From assembly GCF_034718895.1 (NCBI RefSeq), contig NZ_JAYERP010000002.1, forward strand, positions 1 through 64,000: a stretch of DNA of 64,000 bases, in the 5' to 3' direction. The stretch comes from Paenibacillus phoenicis. Its GTDB lineage: Bacteria; Bacillota; Bacilli; Paenibacillales; Paenibacillaceae. Shown here piece by piece: positions 7,575 to 16,415 of the stretch. The position numbers and the translations under genes are program-made. The notes below the pieces were generated by a model. It was given only the letters and a program-made list of their open reading frames with translations, had not been told where the DNA came from and ran no database searches. The number at the start of each line of letters is the position of its first letter. Positions within the stretch are counted from its first letter, which is position 1.

Positions 7575-8564
7575 TTAGAACAACAATTTATAGATCAGCC
7601 CGGCCATCACAAACACGATCGGAATCGTAATTACCCAGGCAATGACGATCCGCCCGGCCATCGACCAACGTACGGCGGAGAAACGTTTGGCTGCGCCTAC
7701 GCCGAGGATGGACGAGGTGATGGCATGCGTCGTGCTGACGGGCAAATGAAACAACGTGGCCCCGAAAATAACCGATGCAGCGGAAAGATCCGCGGCGAAA
7801 CCGTTGATCGGCTCGATTTTGAAGATCTTCGTACCCATCGTCTTGATAATTTTATAACCGCCAACCGATGTCCCGAGCGCCATCGCCGTCGCTGCGGCCA
7901 GTTTAACCCACAGCGGCACTTCCATATGATCTTGGAAGTCTGCCGTCACCAAGGCGAACGTAATAATCCCCATCGCTTTCTGGGCATCATTGGTGCCGTG
8001 CGTGAAGCTTTGGATCGCTGCAGTCACGATTTGCAACGACCGGAAGCCTTTGTTGACGGTATGCGGACTACGCCGGGCAAAGATCCATCTCAAGATGGTC
8101 ATGACGATGTAACCAATCACAAAAGCGATGATTGGGGAGAACACCAATCCCTCTACAATCGTCGTAAATCCGCCCCAGTTCAGCTTGTCCGGTCCAGCCC
8201 CCATGTACACCGCCCCGGCCAGGGAACCAATCAGTGCATGGGAAGAAGACGACGGAATGCCAAACCACCAAGTAATGAGGTTCCAGATAATTGCCGACAA
8301 CAGCGTGGCGACCAGCACTTCCAGACCGTTATCCAGCTTCGCCGGATCGGCGACACTACCCCCAATTGTTTTCGCGACGCCCGTAAACATGATAGCACCT
8401 AAGAAGTTCATGACCGCTGCCATCATGATCGCAGTACGCGGCTTCATCGCGCGTGTTGATACCGAGGTCGCAATCGCATTGGCTGTATCATGAAACCCGT
8501 TAATGAAGTCGAACGCCAACGCCAGTATGATAACGATAAGCATAATCATTAAACTCGTATCCAT
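7575..8564 (-). CDS. pit: Low-affinity inorganic phosphate transporter, PiT family
   Basis: A membrane phosphate permease symported with H+ or as a metal-phosphate complex. It carries the duplicated PiT signature: FDFINGFHDTANAIAT near the N terminus and FTHGTNDAQKAMG in the second half, plus FGIPSSSSHALIGSLAGA and FHLPVSTTHAITSSILG. About ten hydrophobic segments are present, and 329 residues is the normal length for the bacterial form. It follows the DUF47 gene by 83 bp, the usual arrangement of this transporter with its regulator. Confidence 0.92.
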   Translation of the reverse strand: MDTSLMIMLIVIILALAFDFINGFHDTANAIATSVSTRAMKPRTAIMMAAVMNFLGAIMFTGVAKTIGGSVADPAKLDNGLEVLVATLLSAIIWNLITWWFGIPSSSSHALIGSLAGAVYMGAGPDKLNWGGFTTIVEGLVFSPIIAFVIGYIVMTILRWIFARRSPHTVNKGFRSLQIVTAAIQSFTHGTNDAQKAMGIITFALVTADFQDHMEVPLWVKLAAATAMALGTSVGGYKIIKTMGTKIFKIEPINGFAADLSAASVIFGATLFHLPVSTTHAITSSILGVGAAKRFSAVRWSMAGRIVIAWVITIPIVFVMAGLIYKLLF

Positions 8565-8647
8565 AGCATTTTTGCACAGATGGCTATCTCTCTATATAAA
8601 TCCGCGCAATTCCAACCTCCCGAAAATCAAATATATAGTGAAGTTTC

Positions 8648-9262
8648 TTAAGAATTACGCATGATGATGGATTCCAGCATGTTGGCAACCTTCTCGGCAG
8701 CATCGGTTGTCGTCTCCAGCCGCTCATAGATCTCTTTCTTCTTGATCAGTTCGATCGGATCGGTCACCTTCATGAACAGCTCCTTGATGCAAATCCGCAG
8801 CAGTTCATCGCCTTGATTCTCCAGGTCGTTAAGACGAATCGTGTATTCGCGGATTGCGAGCAATTTTTTCTGGGACAGCAAATGAATCGCCTTTTGGATC
8901 TCATAGGCCGAGTTGCGTAAAATTTCGGCAAAGCGAGCGATATATTCGTCCGGCCCGTTCAAATTGTACATAAAAAAACGGGAAGTCGTAGCTTCCAAAC
9001 CGTCGATCACATCGTCGAGGGCGGTAATCAGATGCATAATGTCGTCACGCTCGATGGGCGTAATAAACGTTTTGTTCAATTCCACGATGATTTTATGGGT
9101 GTAACCATCACATTGGGATTCGAACTCCTTCATCTTCTTGGCGAAGGCTTCAACGTCCTTGAAGTCCGCGACCTGCTGGGCGAAATAGTCCGCCGAATGC
9201 ACGATCGTATCTGCCATATCCTCTAACGTCTGGAAAAAGATATCTTTCTTCTTCAGTCGCAT
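8648..9262 (-). CDS. DUF47 PhoU-like accessory protein of Pit
   Basis: A 204-residue all-helical protein of the DUF47 (YkaA) family, related to PhoU. Acidic and His residues suited to metal binding recur (ERDDIMHLITALDDVIDG, ENQGDELL). It is first in a two-gene operon with pit and probably modulates phosphate uptake from the cytosol. Its position directly upstream of pit is the main support for that role. The leader 9263-9459 holds no recognised site. Confidence 0.88.
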   Translation of the reverse strand: MRLKKKDIFFQTLEDMADTIVHSADYFAQQVADFKDVEAFAKKMKEFESQCDGYTHKIIVELNKTFITPIERDDIMHLITALDDVIDGLEATTSRFFMYNLNGPDEYIARFAEILRNSAYEIQKAIHLLSQKKLLAIREYTIRLNDLENQGDELLRICIKELFMKVTDPIELIKKKEIYERLETTTDAAEKVANMLESIIMRNS

Positions 9263-9459
9263 CAGTATCCCCTTTTCTCTCCATAAGGTAGTTCTTGTGG
9301 TTGATGTTTTTACACAACCTTGAATATCTTATCACAACTGCATCACAGATAGGAAATATTGTCGCAAACATTTCACCTTCATGCGCTTATATTTCCCCTT
9401 ATTCTCCCAGAGTTATCCTTTAATCGCCCTGGAAATACAAAATCTGCCTTTCTTCTCCT

Positions 9460-10536
9460 TTACTCTGCCTTTACATGACTGGCGAAATCCGGCGTATTGG
9501 GGACGACATGAATAAAGGTTTGGCCCGGCACCATAGGGATCTCCGCGTTATCCTTAATGAACCGGATAATATCGCCTTCCTTGCGGATCCAGTTGGCCTG
9601 AATGACTTTGCCTTGCTGGAACAATATCGCTTCACCGCCCAGCTCCAGTCCTACTTCCAGACGGCCGACATCGTCCAGCACCCGGTGGTCTGCCCCCATA
9701 ACGACGACATTCGCAGCGGTTAATGGATCGCCAGTCTCCAGATCGGTGTGAGGCTCACCATTGATGAACCGCTTGTAAAGCCCGGACGCCGCATCATATT
9801 CGTAACCCACCCGGTAGCTGTCCAGTTGAAACTTAATCTCCACGTGATTTGCGGTCTCCAGGGAATCCGAATGTTCATTTTCCTTATAAAAAAGATACCC
9901 CGGCACCGCCGTATCCTCCGTGGTATACCCGCGCTTCGCGGCGCCTTCCAGCAGCTTCTCTACGTTGGAATACAAATTGTGCGGAGCCTTCCGGGACTTG
10001 TCCCGCCAGAAATAAGCGCCGGCGTTTGTGATCTCGTCCAGATCCTCTTTATGCTGTCTTTGCAGGATCGCAAACGCTTCGTTGCTCGCCCCGGCATGCA
10101 CCAACACCCCGTGGTAGCTCTCGCCCAAATCGATCATGTACGGGCGAATGCTGCGAATCGGGCCGATCTTGGCATTGTCCGCTTGACTGTGGAAGATGGA
10201 TACAAGCCGCGTGACTCCGCCTTCCGCCAACACCTCGTATACAACATCGGCATCGATTAACCCCGATTGCGGGCGGGCTGCCGGCGCATTGTTAATCATA
10301 ATGGCAAGCGGTCTGCGGGTCAGCGGCTCCTCGAGCGGCAATCCCGTCAACGGAGCCGTATAGGCAGGCGCCGCCGGTTCGGGCTCAGCAGTGTCCTCCG
10401 GGGTCTCCGTCTGTTGCGGCGGAGCGATGTTATCCGCAGGCGTGGCCGTCTCCTCGACCTTCCCGCAAGCGGAGAGCATAACGATAAGCAAGAATAAGAG
10501 CAGCAGCCAACTTAACTTCAATGATTTCAAAGGCAT
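9460..10536 (-). CDS. yerB: DUF3048 lipoprotein, YerB-like
   Basis: A secreted lipoprotein with a basic N terminus, a hydrophobic stretch LLLLFLLIVML and lipobox LSAC, then a Pro/Glu/Thr linker. The DUF3048 domain follows: LTGLP near its start, then RPLAIMINNAPAARPQSGL, ADVVYEVLAEGGVTRL and GPIRSIRPYMI. The C-terminal half has VVVMGADHRVLD and the closing FIHVVPN. The start is ambiguous: the ATG at 10536 is only two bases after GGAGG, while a TTG at 10530 has better spacing. The B. subtilis homologue sits near yerC/pcrA. Confidence 0.85.
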   Translation of the reverse strand: MPLKSLKLSWLLLLFLLIVMLSACGKVEETATPADNIAPPQQTETPEDTAEPEPAAPAYTAPLTGLPLEEPLTRRPLAIMINNAPAARPQSGLIDADVVYEVLAEGGVTRLVSIFHSQADNAKIGPIRSIRPYMIDLGESYHGVLVHAGASNEAFAILQRQHKEDLDEITNAGAYFWRDKSRKAPHNLYSNVEKLLEGAAKRGYTTEDTAVPGYLFYKENEHSDSLETANHVEIKFQLDSYRVGYEYDAASGLYKRFINGEPHTDLETGDPLTAANVVVMGADHRVLDDVGRLEVGLELGGEAILFQQGKVIQANWIRKEGDIIRFIKDNAEIPMVPGQTFIHVVPNTPDFASHVKAE

Positions 10537-10758
10537 GTCCTCCGTCAAAATTCTTAAGTTTTTTACATTATACGTTGAATTCCTCTTTCGGGGGAAGCCG
10601 GAACAAAAGCAAACCTCTCAGCGAACCCCATATTTCATTCTAATTCTGAATTGGGTGTTTAAAATACAGTTCTTCATATGAATACTACAGGAGAGGAGAG
10701 ATTATCCACGGGATCAAACGAACCTTGTCGCCGCATCCATGTATAAGGAGATGAAGAG

Positions 10759-11241
10759 ATGATCGTAAAATGGTTAAGGGAGAGCATCGTTGCCTCTTGG
10801 CTGCTCTTGCTGTTCAGACTATATGTAGGTTACGAGTGGCTAACCTCCGGTTGGAGCAAAGTAACCGGCGGGTTTAATGCCGCTGGATTTCTGACGGGCG
10901 CTTTGGCGAAGACCGGCGGCGAACACCCCGCTGTGCAAAGCTGGTGGGCTTCCTTCCTCGAGCATTTTGCCGTGCCCAACGTCGGTTTGTTTAATATCCT
11001 TGTCCCTTACGGCGAGGTACTTGTCGGTCTGGGCCTGATCCTGGGCGGCTTCACTTGGCTGGCTGCCTTCTTTGGCATGGTCATGAACTTTGCCTTCTTG
11101 TTCTCAGGGACCGTAAGCACGAACCCGCAGTTGCTGCTGCTCCAAATCTTTATCGTTGTCGCCGGCACGAACGCCGGGCGGATCGGATTGGACTACTTCA
11201 TCCAGCCTTACTTCCGCAACAACTACGGACGGCGGCGTTAA
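10759..11241 (+). CDS. DoxX family membrane protein
   Basis: A 160-residue membrane protein of the DoxX/DoxD family with four predicted helices. LLLLFRLYVGYEWLTSGWSK at the N terminus is the family hallmark, followed by VPYGEVLVGLGLILGGFTW and a C-terminal QIFIVVAGTNAGRIGLDYF. AAGGAG lies before the ATG. Close homologues are poorly characterised; some are linked to thiosulfate or redox metabolism. It is a single transcription unit ending at a strong hairpin. Confidence 0.85.
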   Translation: MIVKWLRESIVASWLLLLFRLYVGYEWLTSGWSKVTGGFNAAGFLTGALAKTGGEHPAVQSWWASFLEHFAVPNVGLFNILVPYGEVLVGLGLILGGFTWLAAFFGMVMNFAFLFSGTVSTNPQLLLLQIFIVVAGTNAGRIGLDYFIQPYFRNNYGRRR

Positions 11242-11263
11242 CCAGTCCCATCCCGAGAAAAAA

Positions 11264-11312
11264 AGCGCAGAACCCCAATTCCCAATTCTTGAGGTTCTGC
11301 GCTTATTTATAT
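11264..11312. terminator. Bidirectional terminator
   Basis: AGCGCAGAACC pairs with GGTTCTGCGCT; T-rich tracts flank both sides (TTATTTAT on plus, a T run on minus). It separates the doxX-like gene from the convergent dioxygenase gene. Confidence 0.85.
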
Positions 11313-11346
11313 GGATCGGTCGTTGTGTACCGGGATCACCGCCCGG

Positions 11347-12135
11347 TCAACGACCGCCGAACTTCCAGCAGTTTAAGCTAAGGCTGCCGTATTGATAATC
11401 CTGAAACAATTTCACAGCATGGCGTTCATCGTCTGCCGCCCCCATGGCGTAGAAGAGCGGAACAAAATGCTCCCGTCCGTACGAAGGAATCGCCATCCGG
11501 ACATGCGGTGCTTTGCGGTCATAATCAAAGAGCTGCCGCAAGTCCCAGTTCTCCAGCTGCTCTCCGATCCAATCGTCGAATTCCACGGCCCACGCAGCCG
11601 GCTCTCGTCCTTCCCAATCGAGCAGGCGAAGATTATGAACAAGTCCGCCGCTGCCGATCACAAGGACGTTCCGCTGCCGCAGCTCCGTAAGCATTTTGCC
11701 GATGGCATACTGCTCTTCAGGCTCGCGTTTGGCGTCCACAGACAAGGCTACGACAGGGATATCGGCAGACGGAAACATCAGCCGCAGCACAACCCAGGCT
11801 CCATGGTCCAGACCTCTGCCTGTCGAAGTTTTGTAAGGCAGATTGTGCGCTCGGAAAATCGCTTCGATTTCTTCACTAAGCTCGGGACTGCCCGGCGCCG
11901 GATACTCGATCGCGTACATCTCTTCCGGGAAGCCGTAGAAATCGTGCATCGTCATATGCTTCGTATCCGTCGAGACCCATTGATCCGGAGCATCCCAGTG
12001 CGCCGAGAAGATCACAATGGCATCGGGCGGTTCCAGAATTTCTTGACCCAAGCGGTGAAGAAAATCCGTATATGCGTTCTTCTCAATCGCTAATGTAGGC
12101 GATCCGTGTGCAATAAACAATGCAGGCTGAGACAT
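11347..12135 (-). CDS. LigB/DODA-type extradiol ring-cleavage dioxygenase
   Basis: A non-heme metal-dependent dioxygenase of the class III extradiol (YgiD, 4,5-DOPA dioxygenase) family. FIAHGSPTLAIE at the N terminus and IFSAHWDAPD supply the metal-binding His residues; a second set lies in GLDHGAWVVLRLMFP and IGSGGLVHNLR. The length (262 residues) is typical. The real substrate is unknown; bacterial homologues act on catechols but often lack a known pathway. No aromatic degradation genes are nearby. Confidence 0.87.
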   Translation of the reverse strand: MSQPALFIAHGSPTLAIEKNAYTDFLHRLGQEILEPPDAIVIFSAHWDAPDQWVSTDTKHMTMHDFYGFPEEMYAIEYPAPGSPELSEEIEAIFRAHNLPYKTSTGRGLDHGAWVVLRLMFPSADIPVVALSVDAKREPEEQYAIGKMLTELRQRNVLVIGSGGLVHNLRLLDWEGREPAAWAVEFDDWIGEQLENWDLRQLFDYDRKAPHVRMAIPSYGREHFVPLFYAMGAADDERHAVKLFQDYQYGSLSLNCWKFGGR

Positions 12136-12247
12136 CTCCCAAACCTCCCTACGCCAAAAAAATGGTTACACCTTCATTGTATCCATCCCCGAAGGATTTT
12201 ACCAGTTTTTGTACGTCTGGGTTTGACGGTGCCTCCTACTCATGTCC

Positions 12248-13072
12248 TTAAATCATCCAATGCTGCCACTCGGTCTGCAGGGCTTCCAACCCTCCGAGCC
12301 ATTCCTTAGTCTTCCGGATGACCTGTTGCTGATGGTCACCGGACGAGAACGTGTGACTGCCTTGGAAAATAATCTCCTTATCGCAGCGCCCCTCTGGACG
12401 CATCCAGAACACCTTCTGATATAAGAAAGCATAGTCCGCCGGAATAATATCGTCTGAGGTTCCATGAACAACCAGTACGTCACCGGAAAATTTAACGGCT
12501 TCCTGGAACGGTTGATATTCGCCCAGCGAATCAAAAAATTTCGGCGTCAGTCCGTAGCCCAAATAGTCAGCGCTCCCTTGCTTTACCGCCCGGTCATATA
12601 GATCGCGTCCGGTGATTTTGACAATATCGCTGAACGGGTAGCCAACCGCCGACCATAAGACAAGGTTCTTTACGCGTCGGTCACGGATGGCGGTTAGGAG
12701 GGCAATCAAACTGCCAAGGCTGTGTCCAAGCAGCGATACCCGCGTCGGGTCAACGTCAAACGCGCTCAGGCCATAATCCAGCACCGAACGGGTCTGGGCG
12801 ATCATCGACTCTACGCCATGGTCACCGTAAGAACCGCTGCTCTCGCCGCATCCGAGATAGTCGAAGCGAAGCACGAGGAAGCCGTCTGCTGCAAGCTCCC
12901 TTGCAGTCTTGACGAATAGACGGTCAACGCCGATACGGCTGCCTACAAATCCGTGGCAGATGACGACCAAGGGAGCGCGTTGGCAGCGCCCCCCTTGTTT
13001 GTTCTCGGCCGGGTAATGTATGCTGGCCGCAAGCTGTTCTTCTCCATGATTGATCACAATCTGTCTTTCCAT
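12248..13072 (-). CDS. Alpha/beta hydrolase, serine hydrolase type
   Basis: A cytosolic alpha/beta hydrolase. The oxyanion segment is ICHGFVGSR, the nucleophile elbow GHSLG has Ser118, the acid is within HGTSDDIIP and the base is in GSHTF. RFDYLGCGESSG is typical of acyl-esterase/S33-like members. No lid insertion or signal peptide is visible. The substrate cannot be told from sequence. The gene is a single unit with an inverted repeat in its upstream region. Confidence 0.82.
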   Translation of the reverse strand: MERQIVINHGEEQLAASIHYPAENKQGGRCQRAPLVVICHGFVGSRIGVDRLFVKTARELAADGFLVLRFDYLGCGESSGSYGDHGVESMIAQTRSVLDYGLSAFDVDPTRVSLLGHSLGSLIALLTAIRDRRVKNLVLWSAVGYPFSDIVKITGRDLYDRAVKQGSADYLGYGLTPKFFDSLGEYQPFQEAVKFSGDVLVVHGTSDDIIPADYAFLYQKVFWMRPEGRCDKEIIFQGSHTFSSGDHQQQVIRKTKEWLGGLEALQTEWQHWMI

Positions 13073-13119
13073 AACCCGTCTCCTCCCCGTATTCCGGCAA
13101 TGATATATACTTTAAATCC

Positions 13120-13152
13120 GATAAGTTTAATATGATTTTGTTTGAACTTATC
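13120..13152. promoter_or_regulatory. Inverted repeat upstream of the hydrolase gene
   Basis: GATAAGTT and AACTTATC are perfect inverted arms separated by 17 bp, about 50 bp before the hydrolase start. This is consistent with an operator for an unidentified dimeric regulator. Confidence 0.4.
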
Positions 13153-13208
13153 TTAGCATTACCCGAGCCGGGGTGTCAATCGGATCGCGCAGATCGCAAG
13201 AAACTCAC

Positions 13209-13430
13209 TTATTCATAGGACTGGCGGAAGTACGCATGGGTGGTAACCCGGCCCTCCCACTCTTTCATAAACCGATGATTCCCCAGATCACCTTCGTCAC
13301 ACGCCTCGTCATCCCCGCACAACATGCCGCTTTCCTCATCGCTCTCATTGGTTACGACTTCTTCCAGGCTTCCCCGAGAGTTGCTGTTCAGCAAATACCT
13401 CCGGGTCAGCTCCGATTCATATTTTCCCAC
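13209..13430 (-). CDS. Small acidic protein of unknown function
   Basis: I do not recognise this 73-residue product. It is supported by GGGAGG eight bases before a GTG start and by a frame with ordinary codon use. The middle is strongly acidic with two cysteines (ESGMLCGDDEACDEGD); the C terminus reads HAYFRQSYE. No signal peptide or membrane segment is present. It lies alone between the hydrolase and DUF1129 genes. Confidence 0.5.
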   Translation of the reverse strand: MGKYESELTRRYLLNSNSRGSLEEVVTNESDEESGMLCGDDEACDEGDLGNHRFMKEWEGRVTTHAYFRQSYE

Positions 13431-13562
13431 TGTCTCTGCCTCCCGCAACTTTAGTGTGATTGTGTGCAGACCGCCTTGTCGCCATCAAATCGATTTTCAG
13501 CCTGATTGCCGGCGCCTGCCGTTTTGCTTATAAAGTAGTTTTTGGAGGGAGGGACGCTTTTT

Positions 13563-13580
13563 ATTCCTTGTTCAAGGAAT
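13563..13580. promoter_or_regulatory. Perfect palindrome upstream of the DUF1129 gene
   Basis: ATTCCTTGTTCAAGGAAT has 8-bp arms with a 2-bp centre, about 110 bp before the DUF1129 start. A weak promoter (TTGCGA, 18 bp, TATACT) lies downstream of it. The bound factor is unknown. Confidence 0.4.
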
Positions 13581-13693
13581 GTTCATGATCCATTAGTTCT
13601 GTTCCGCTTCCACTTCTGCCGTGCCTCGGTCCCTTGCGAATGGGACAAACTATGAAGTATACTACGGAAGAAACTGGGAGGAGAGATACAACC

Positions 13694-14443
13694 ATGTACA
13701 TCCACGAAATGATCGGCGAAACGAAACGGCTACGACAACAAATGACGCCGGAGAACGAAGCATATTTCGGGGAAATGGTCTTGTACTTCCGTTCCGGCTC
13801 CAGCTCGCTTAGTGAAGCCAAAGGGGAAGAACTCCTGCTGGACATCGCCCGGCAAATCATCAAAAATCAAGCCAAAGGCATCTCGGCGGCAGAACGCTTC
13901 GGCCCCGATCCGAAGGCTTATTGTGCGGAGCTGGCGGAGGACGTAAAGGCACGGAAGCCCCGGACGCTGAAGGACAAAATCAAATATTATACGATGATCC
14001 CCTGGGTAGCTTTGACCTGGGTCTTCTTTATTTATATGATCACCGGTTTCTTCAGCAAATGGTTTGGCGGGGAGCTCGAATATACACAGATCAGCACCTC
14101 CTCGCTGTTGATCATCGCCGTACTGTCTATCGTGCTGATTGAGCTGGTCACTCGCTTCCTCGGCAATAGCTCCAAAGCCGTCGAAGGCCAGAAGGCCGCC
14201 GGAGGTGGAAGACCGGCAGGACCAGGAGCAAAACCAGGAATGCAGTCCAACTCAGGACCGCGCGGCTTTAATCTTCGTGCGTTCGGCACTTACATCGCCG
14301 TTGCCGCCGTGTTGATCATTGTTGGCACCGTATTAAACCGAATTATGCCGGCATTTACCGTTTCGCCTTGGGACAGCCTGATCTTGTTTGCCGTGGGACT
14401 GGCTGGGCAAATTTTCTTTTTTGGTCGCCGCTCGAAGAATTAA
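13694..14443 (+). CDS. DUF1129 family membrane protein
   Basis: A 249-residue integral membrane protein. The soluble N-terminal domain (about 1-95) has LSEAKGEELLLDIARQII typical of DUF1129 and a helical YCAELAEDVKARKPR. Four hydrophobic segments follow, interrupted by a Gly/Pro/Lys-rich loop (GGGRPAGPGAKPG). The ATG at 13694 follows GGGAGGAGAG; the open frame upstream of it lacks a ribosome site. Function unknown. Confidence 0.8.
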   Translation: MYIHEMIGETKRLRQQMTPENEAYFGEMVLYFRSGSSSLSEAKGEELLLDIARQIIKNQAKGISAAERFGPDPKAYCAELAEDVKARKPRTLKDKIKYYTMIPWVALTWVFFIYMITGFFSKWFGGELEYTQISTSSLLIIAVLSIVLIELVTRFLGNSSKAVEGQKAAGGGRPAGPGAKPGMQSNSGPRGFNLRAFGTYIAVAAVLIIVGTVLNRIMPAFTVSPWDSLILFAVGLAGQIFFFGRRSKN

Positions 14444-14449
14444 GCAGAA

Positions 14450-14510
14450 AAACCACAGAAGCCGCATCCCCCAAACGATCAAGAGGATGCGGCTTTTGCG
14501 GTTTATTTTT
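14450..14510. terminator. Bidirectional terminator after the DUF1129 gene
   Basis: GCCGCATCC pairs with GGATGCGGC, with a partial outer AAACC/GGTTT stem and TTATTTTT after it on the plus strand. The minus-strand side also ends in T-rich sequence, serving the convergent ABC operon. Confidence 0.85.
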
Positions 14511-14521
14511 ACATAAGGAGA

Positions 14522-15280
14522 TCAAATCTCGATCCGTTTCTTCAGCAAATACGTTATCGCGTAAAACATCAAAGCCGCTACGACCACTTCAAGCAAGAAC
14601 GGCCCAAGCGGAAGCAGATTCACCGATTCACTCGCCACTGCACCGTTCTCCTCGGCCATCCCGATATGAATGATTCCGAAGTTCGCAAAGGTACTATTCG
14701 TATCTCGAAAGATCAGGCTTTCCACCCAAGACAACCCGTTCTGAATGACAAAAAAGGAAATGATGCCGACCCACGTCCCGGCTTTGCCCCGGATGCTGAC
14801 GCTGGCGCCAATCGTGATCGCCATAAAGACCGTTAGCACCAGCAGCGTATACACCCAAATGATGGTCAGGATGACGAACAGAGTGTTTTGGAGCCCGTTC
14901 GTCTCAATTTGAATAATGTTGATCGGTACCTGGGCAATCCGAAAATAGATCGCAGCATGAACCACGACAATCACCGCGATGATCAGCGCCACGAGCCAAC
15001 TGAATACCAGGCAAGACAGGATCGTCCATACCGGATGCAGCGGGAGCAAACGACGATGATACGCCTTGATGTTGTAGGCAAACGTTTTGCAGGACTGCAC
15101 GACCATAATGATAGCAGCGGTAAAATAAAGAACGGTGGTTAAGCCAAAGATCGTCTCCGCATCCCAATGGCGAAGGTTGCCTGTGATCGACAGCAGTCCT
15201 TGCACGATGACCAGGATCGCAGCCAGCCCCAGCACGGTATTGGCATTTTGTTTGATATCGTACTTCAGCAGCTTTCTCAT
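14522..15280 (-). CDS. ABC transporter membrane subunit, GntR-linked
   Basis: A 252-residue protein with about six hydrophobic helices and no signal peptide, starting MRKLLKYDIKQNAN. It is last in a three-gene unit after a YtrA-like regulator and an ATPase, and abuts the ATPase stop with no gap, so it is the permease of that exporter. It resembles ABC-2 type membrane proteins only in topology. The substrate is unknown; related Ytr-like systems respond to cell-wall stress. Confidence 0.75.
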   Translation of the reverse strand: MRKLLKYDIKQNANTVLGLAAILVIVQGLLSITGNLRHWDAETIFGLTTVLYFTAAIIMVVQSCKTFAYNIKAYHRRLLPLHPVWTILSCLVFSWLVALIIAVIVVVHAAIYFRIAQVPINIIQIETNGLQNTLFVILTIIWVYTLLVLTVFMAITIGASVSIRGKAGTWVGIISFFVIQNGLSWVESLIFRDTNSTFANFGIIHIGMAEENGAVASESVNLLPLGPFLLEVVVAALMFYAITYLLKKRIEI

Positions 15281-15976
15281 TTACGCGAACACCTCTCTGA
15301 ACATGTCATCGACGCTCTTGCCATAGCGAATCCGCAGGTTCTCCACTTCCTCCTGCATGACAACCTCGCCGCTGCGGATAAAGATTACCTCATCGAAAAT
15401 CCGCTCAATATCCGAAACCAGATGGGTAGAGATGACGAGGCTGCTCTCTTCGTTGTAAAATTCCACGATCGCATCCAAAATTTTGGTCCGGGCCACCGGG
15501 TCCACCCCGCCGATCGGCTCGTCAAGCAGATACAGCTTGGCATTTCTCGATAACGTTAACGTCAGTTGAAGCCGTTCGTTCATGCCCTTCGACAGGGAGC
15601 TGATTTTGTCCTTCTCATTCAGATTCATAAAGTCCAGCATCGTGCCGGCCTTCTCCTCATCGAAATCTGGGTAGAAATCGCGGTAAAATCCAATTGCATC
15701 CCGCACCTTCATCCACGACTCCGTTAATGGACGATCGGGCATGAAGGAAACCAACGATCTCGTCGTTAGTCCCACCGGCGTTCCGTCCACCGACACCTTG
15801 CCTCCGGAAGGATGAATCAGGCCGGCGGCGATTTTCATCAGTGTGCTTTTGCCGCTGCCATTCGTGCCTAGCAGGCCAACGATCTTTCCTTTGCCGACGC
15901 TGAAGGACACGCCATGCAATGCCTTTTTGCTGCCGTACGATTTTGATAGGCCTTGTACTTCCAGTAGCGGTTTCAT
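15281..15976 (-). CDS. ABC transporter ATP-binding protein, GntR-linked
   Basis: An ATPase subunit with Walker A GTNGSGKST, signature SLSKGMNERLQ (an LSxGM variant) and Walker B LYLLDEPIGGVDP, then the switch His in STHLV. The start at 15976 is chosen because AGGAGGGC lies upstream; the frame extending to 16006 would overlap the regulator. It is translated between the GntR gene (stop 17 bp upstream) and the permease. Confidence 0.87.
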   Translation of the reverse strand: MKPLLEVQGLSKSYGSKKALHGVSFSVGKGKIVGLLGTNGSGKSTLMKIAAGLIHPSGGKVSVDGTPVGLTTRSLVSFMPDRPLTESWMKVRDAIGFYRDFYPDFDEEKAGTMLDFMNLNEKDKISSLSKGMNERLQLTLTLSRNAKLYLLDEPIGGVDPVARTKILDAIVEFYNEESSLVISTHLVSDIERIFDEVIFIRSGEVVMQEEVENLRIRYGKSVDDMFREVFA

Positions 15977-15992
15977 TGATGGTTGCCCTCCT

Positions 15993-16367
15993 TTAGCGTC
16001 GCTCATCCGTCTTTATGGCGTCGGCGACAAGCGCCGCAATATCCTCGTTGCTAAAGCCCAGCTCCTGCATGCCTCCGATAAAACGATCCAGCAGCTCACC
16101 GGCCATTTCTTTTTTGATGGTCATAATTTTCGTTTCCTCGCTTGTCACGTATCTTCCGAGTCCGCGTTTCGTTTCCACGATGGCTTCACGCTCCAATTCC
16201 TGAAAAGTCCGCTGCACGGTATTCGGATTAATTTGCAGCTCGGCCGCAAGCTCGCGTACCGACGGAATTTTGTCGCCGGCCTTCAATCGGCCAGTGACGA
16301 TTTCCCTTTTTAAATAATTCATAATTTGTAGATAGATCGGCAGATTATTATCGAATTCGATGCTCAC
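15993..16367 (-). CDS. GntR family regulator, YtrA subfamily
   Basis: A 124-residue repressor with an N-terminal winged helix (IYLQIMNYLKREIVTGRLKA, then SVRELAAELQINPNTVQRTF) and the short C-terminal helical region typical of the YtrA subfamily rather than a large effector domain. It is first in its operon with the ABC transporter and therefore probably autoregulates it. The recognition helix is QINPNTVQRTFQELE. Confidence 0.9.
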   Translation of the reverse strand: MSIEFDNNLPIYLQIMNYLKREIVTGRLKAGDKIPSVRELAAELQINPNTVQRTFQELEREAIVETKRGLGRYVTSEETKIMTIKKEMAGELLDRFIGGMQELGFSNEDIAALVADAIKTDERR

Positions 16368-16415
16368 GTTCCTTGGCTCCTTTCCGCCGTGTGCCGCCGT
16401 TAGTGATTCTACCGG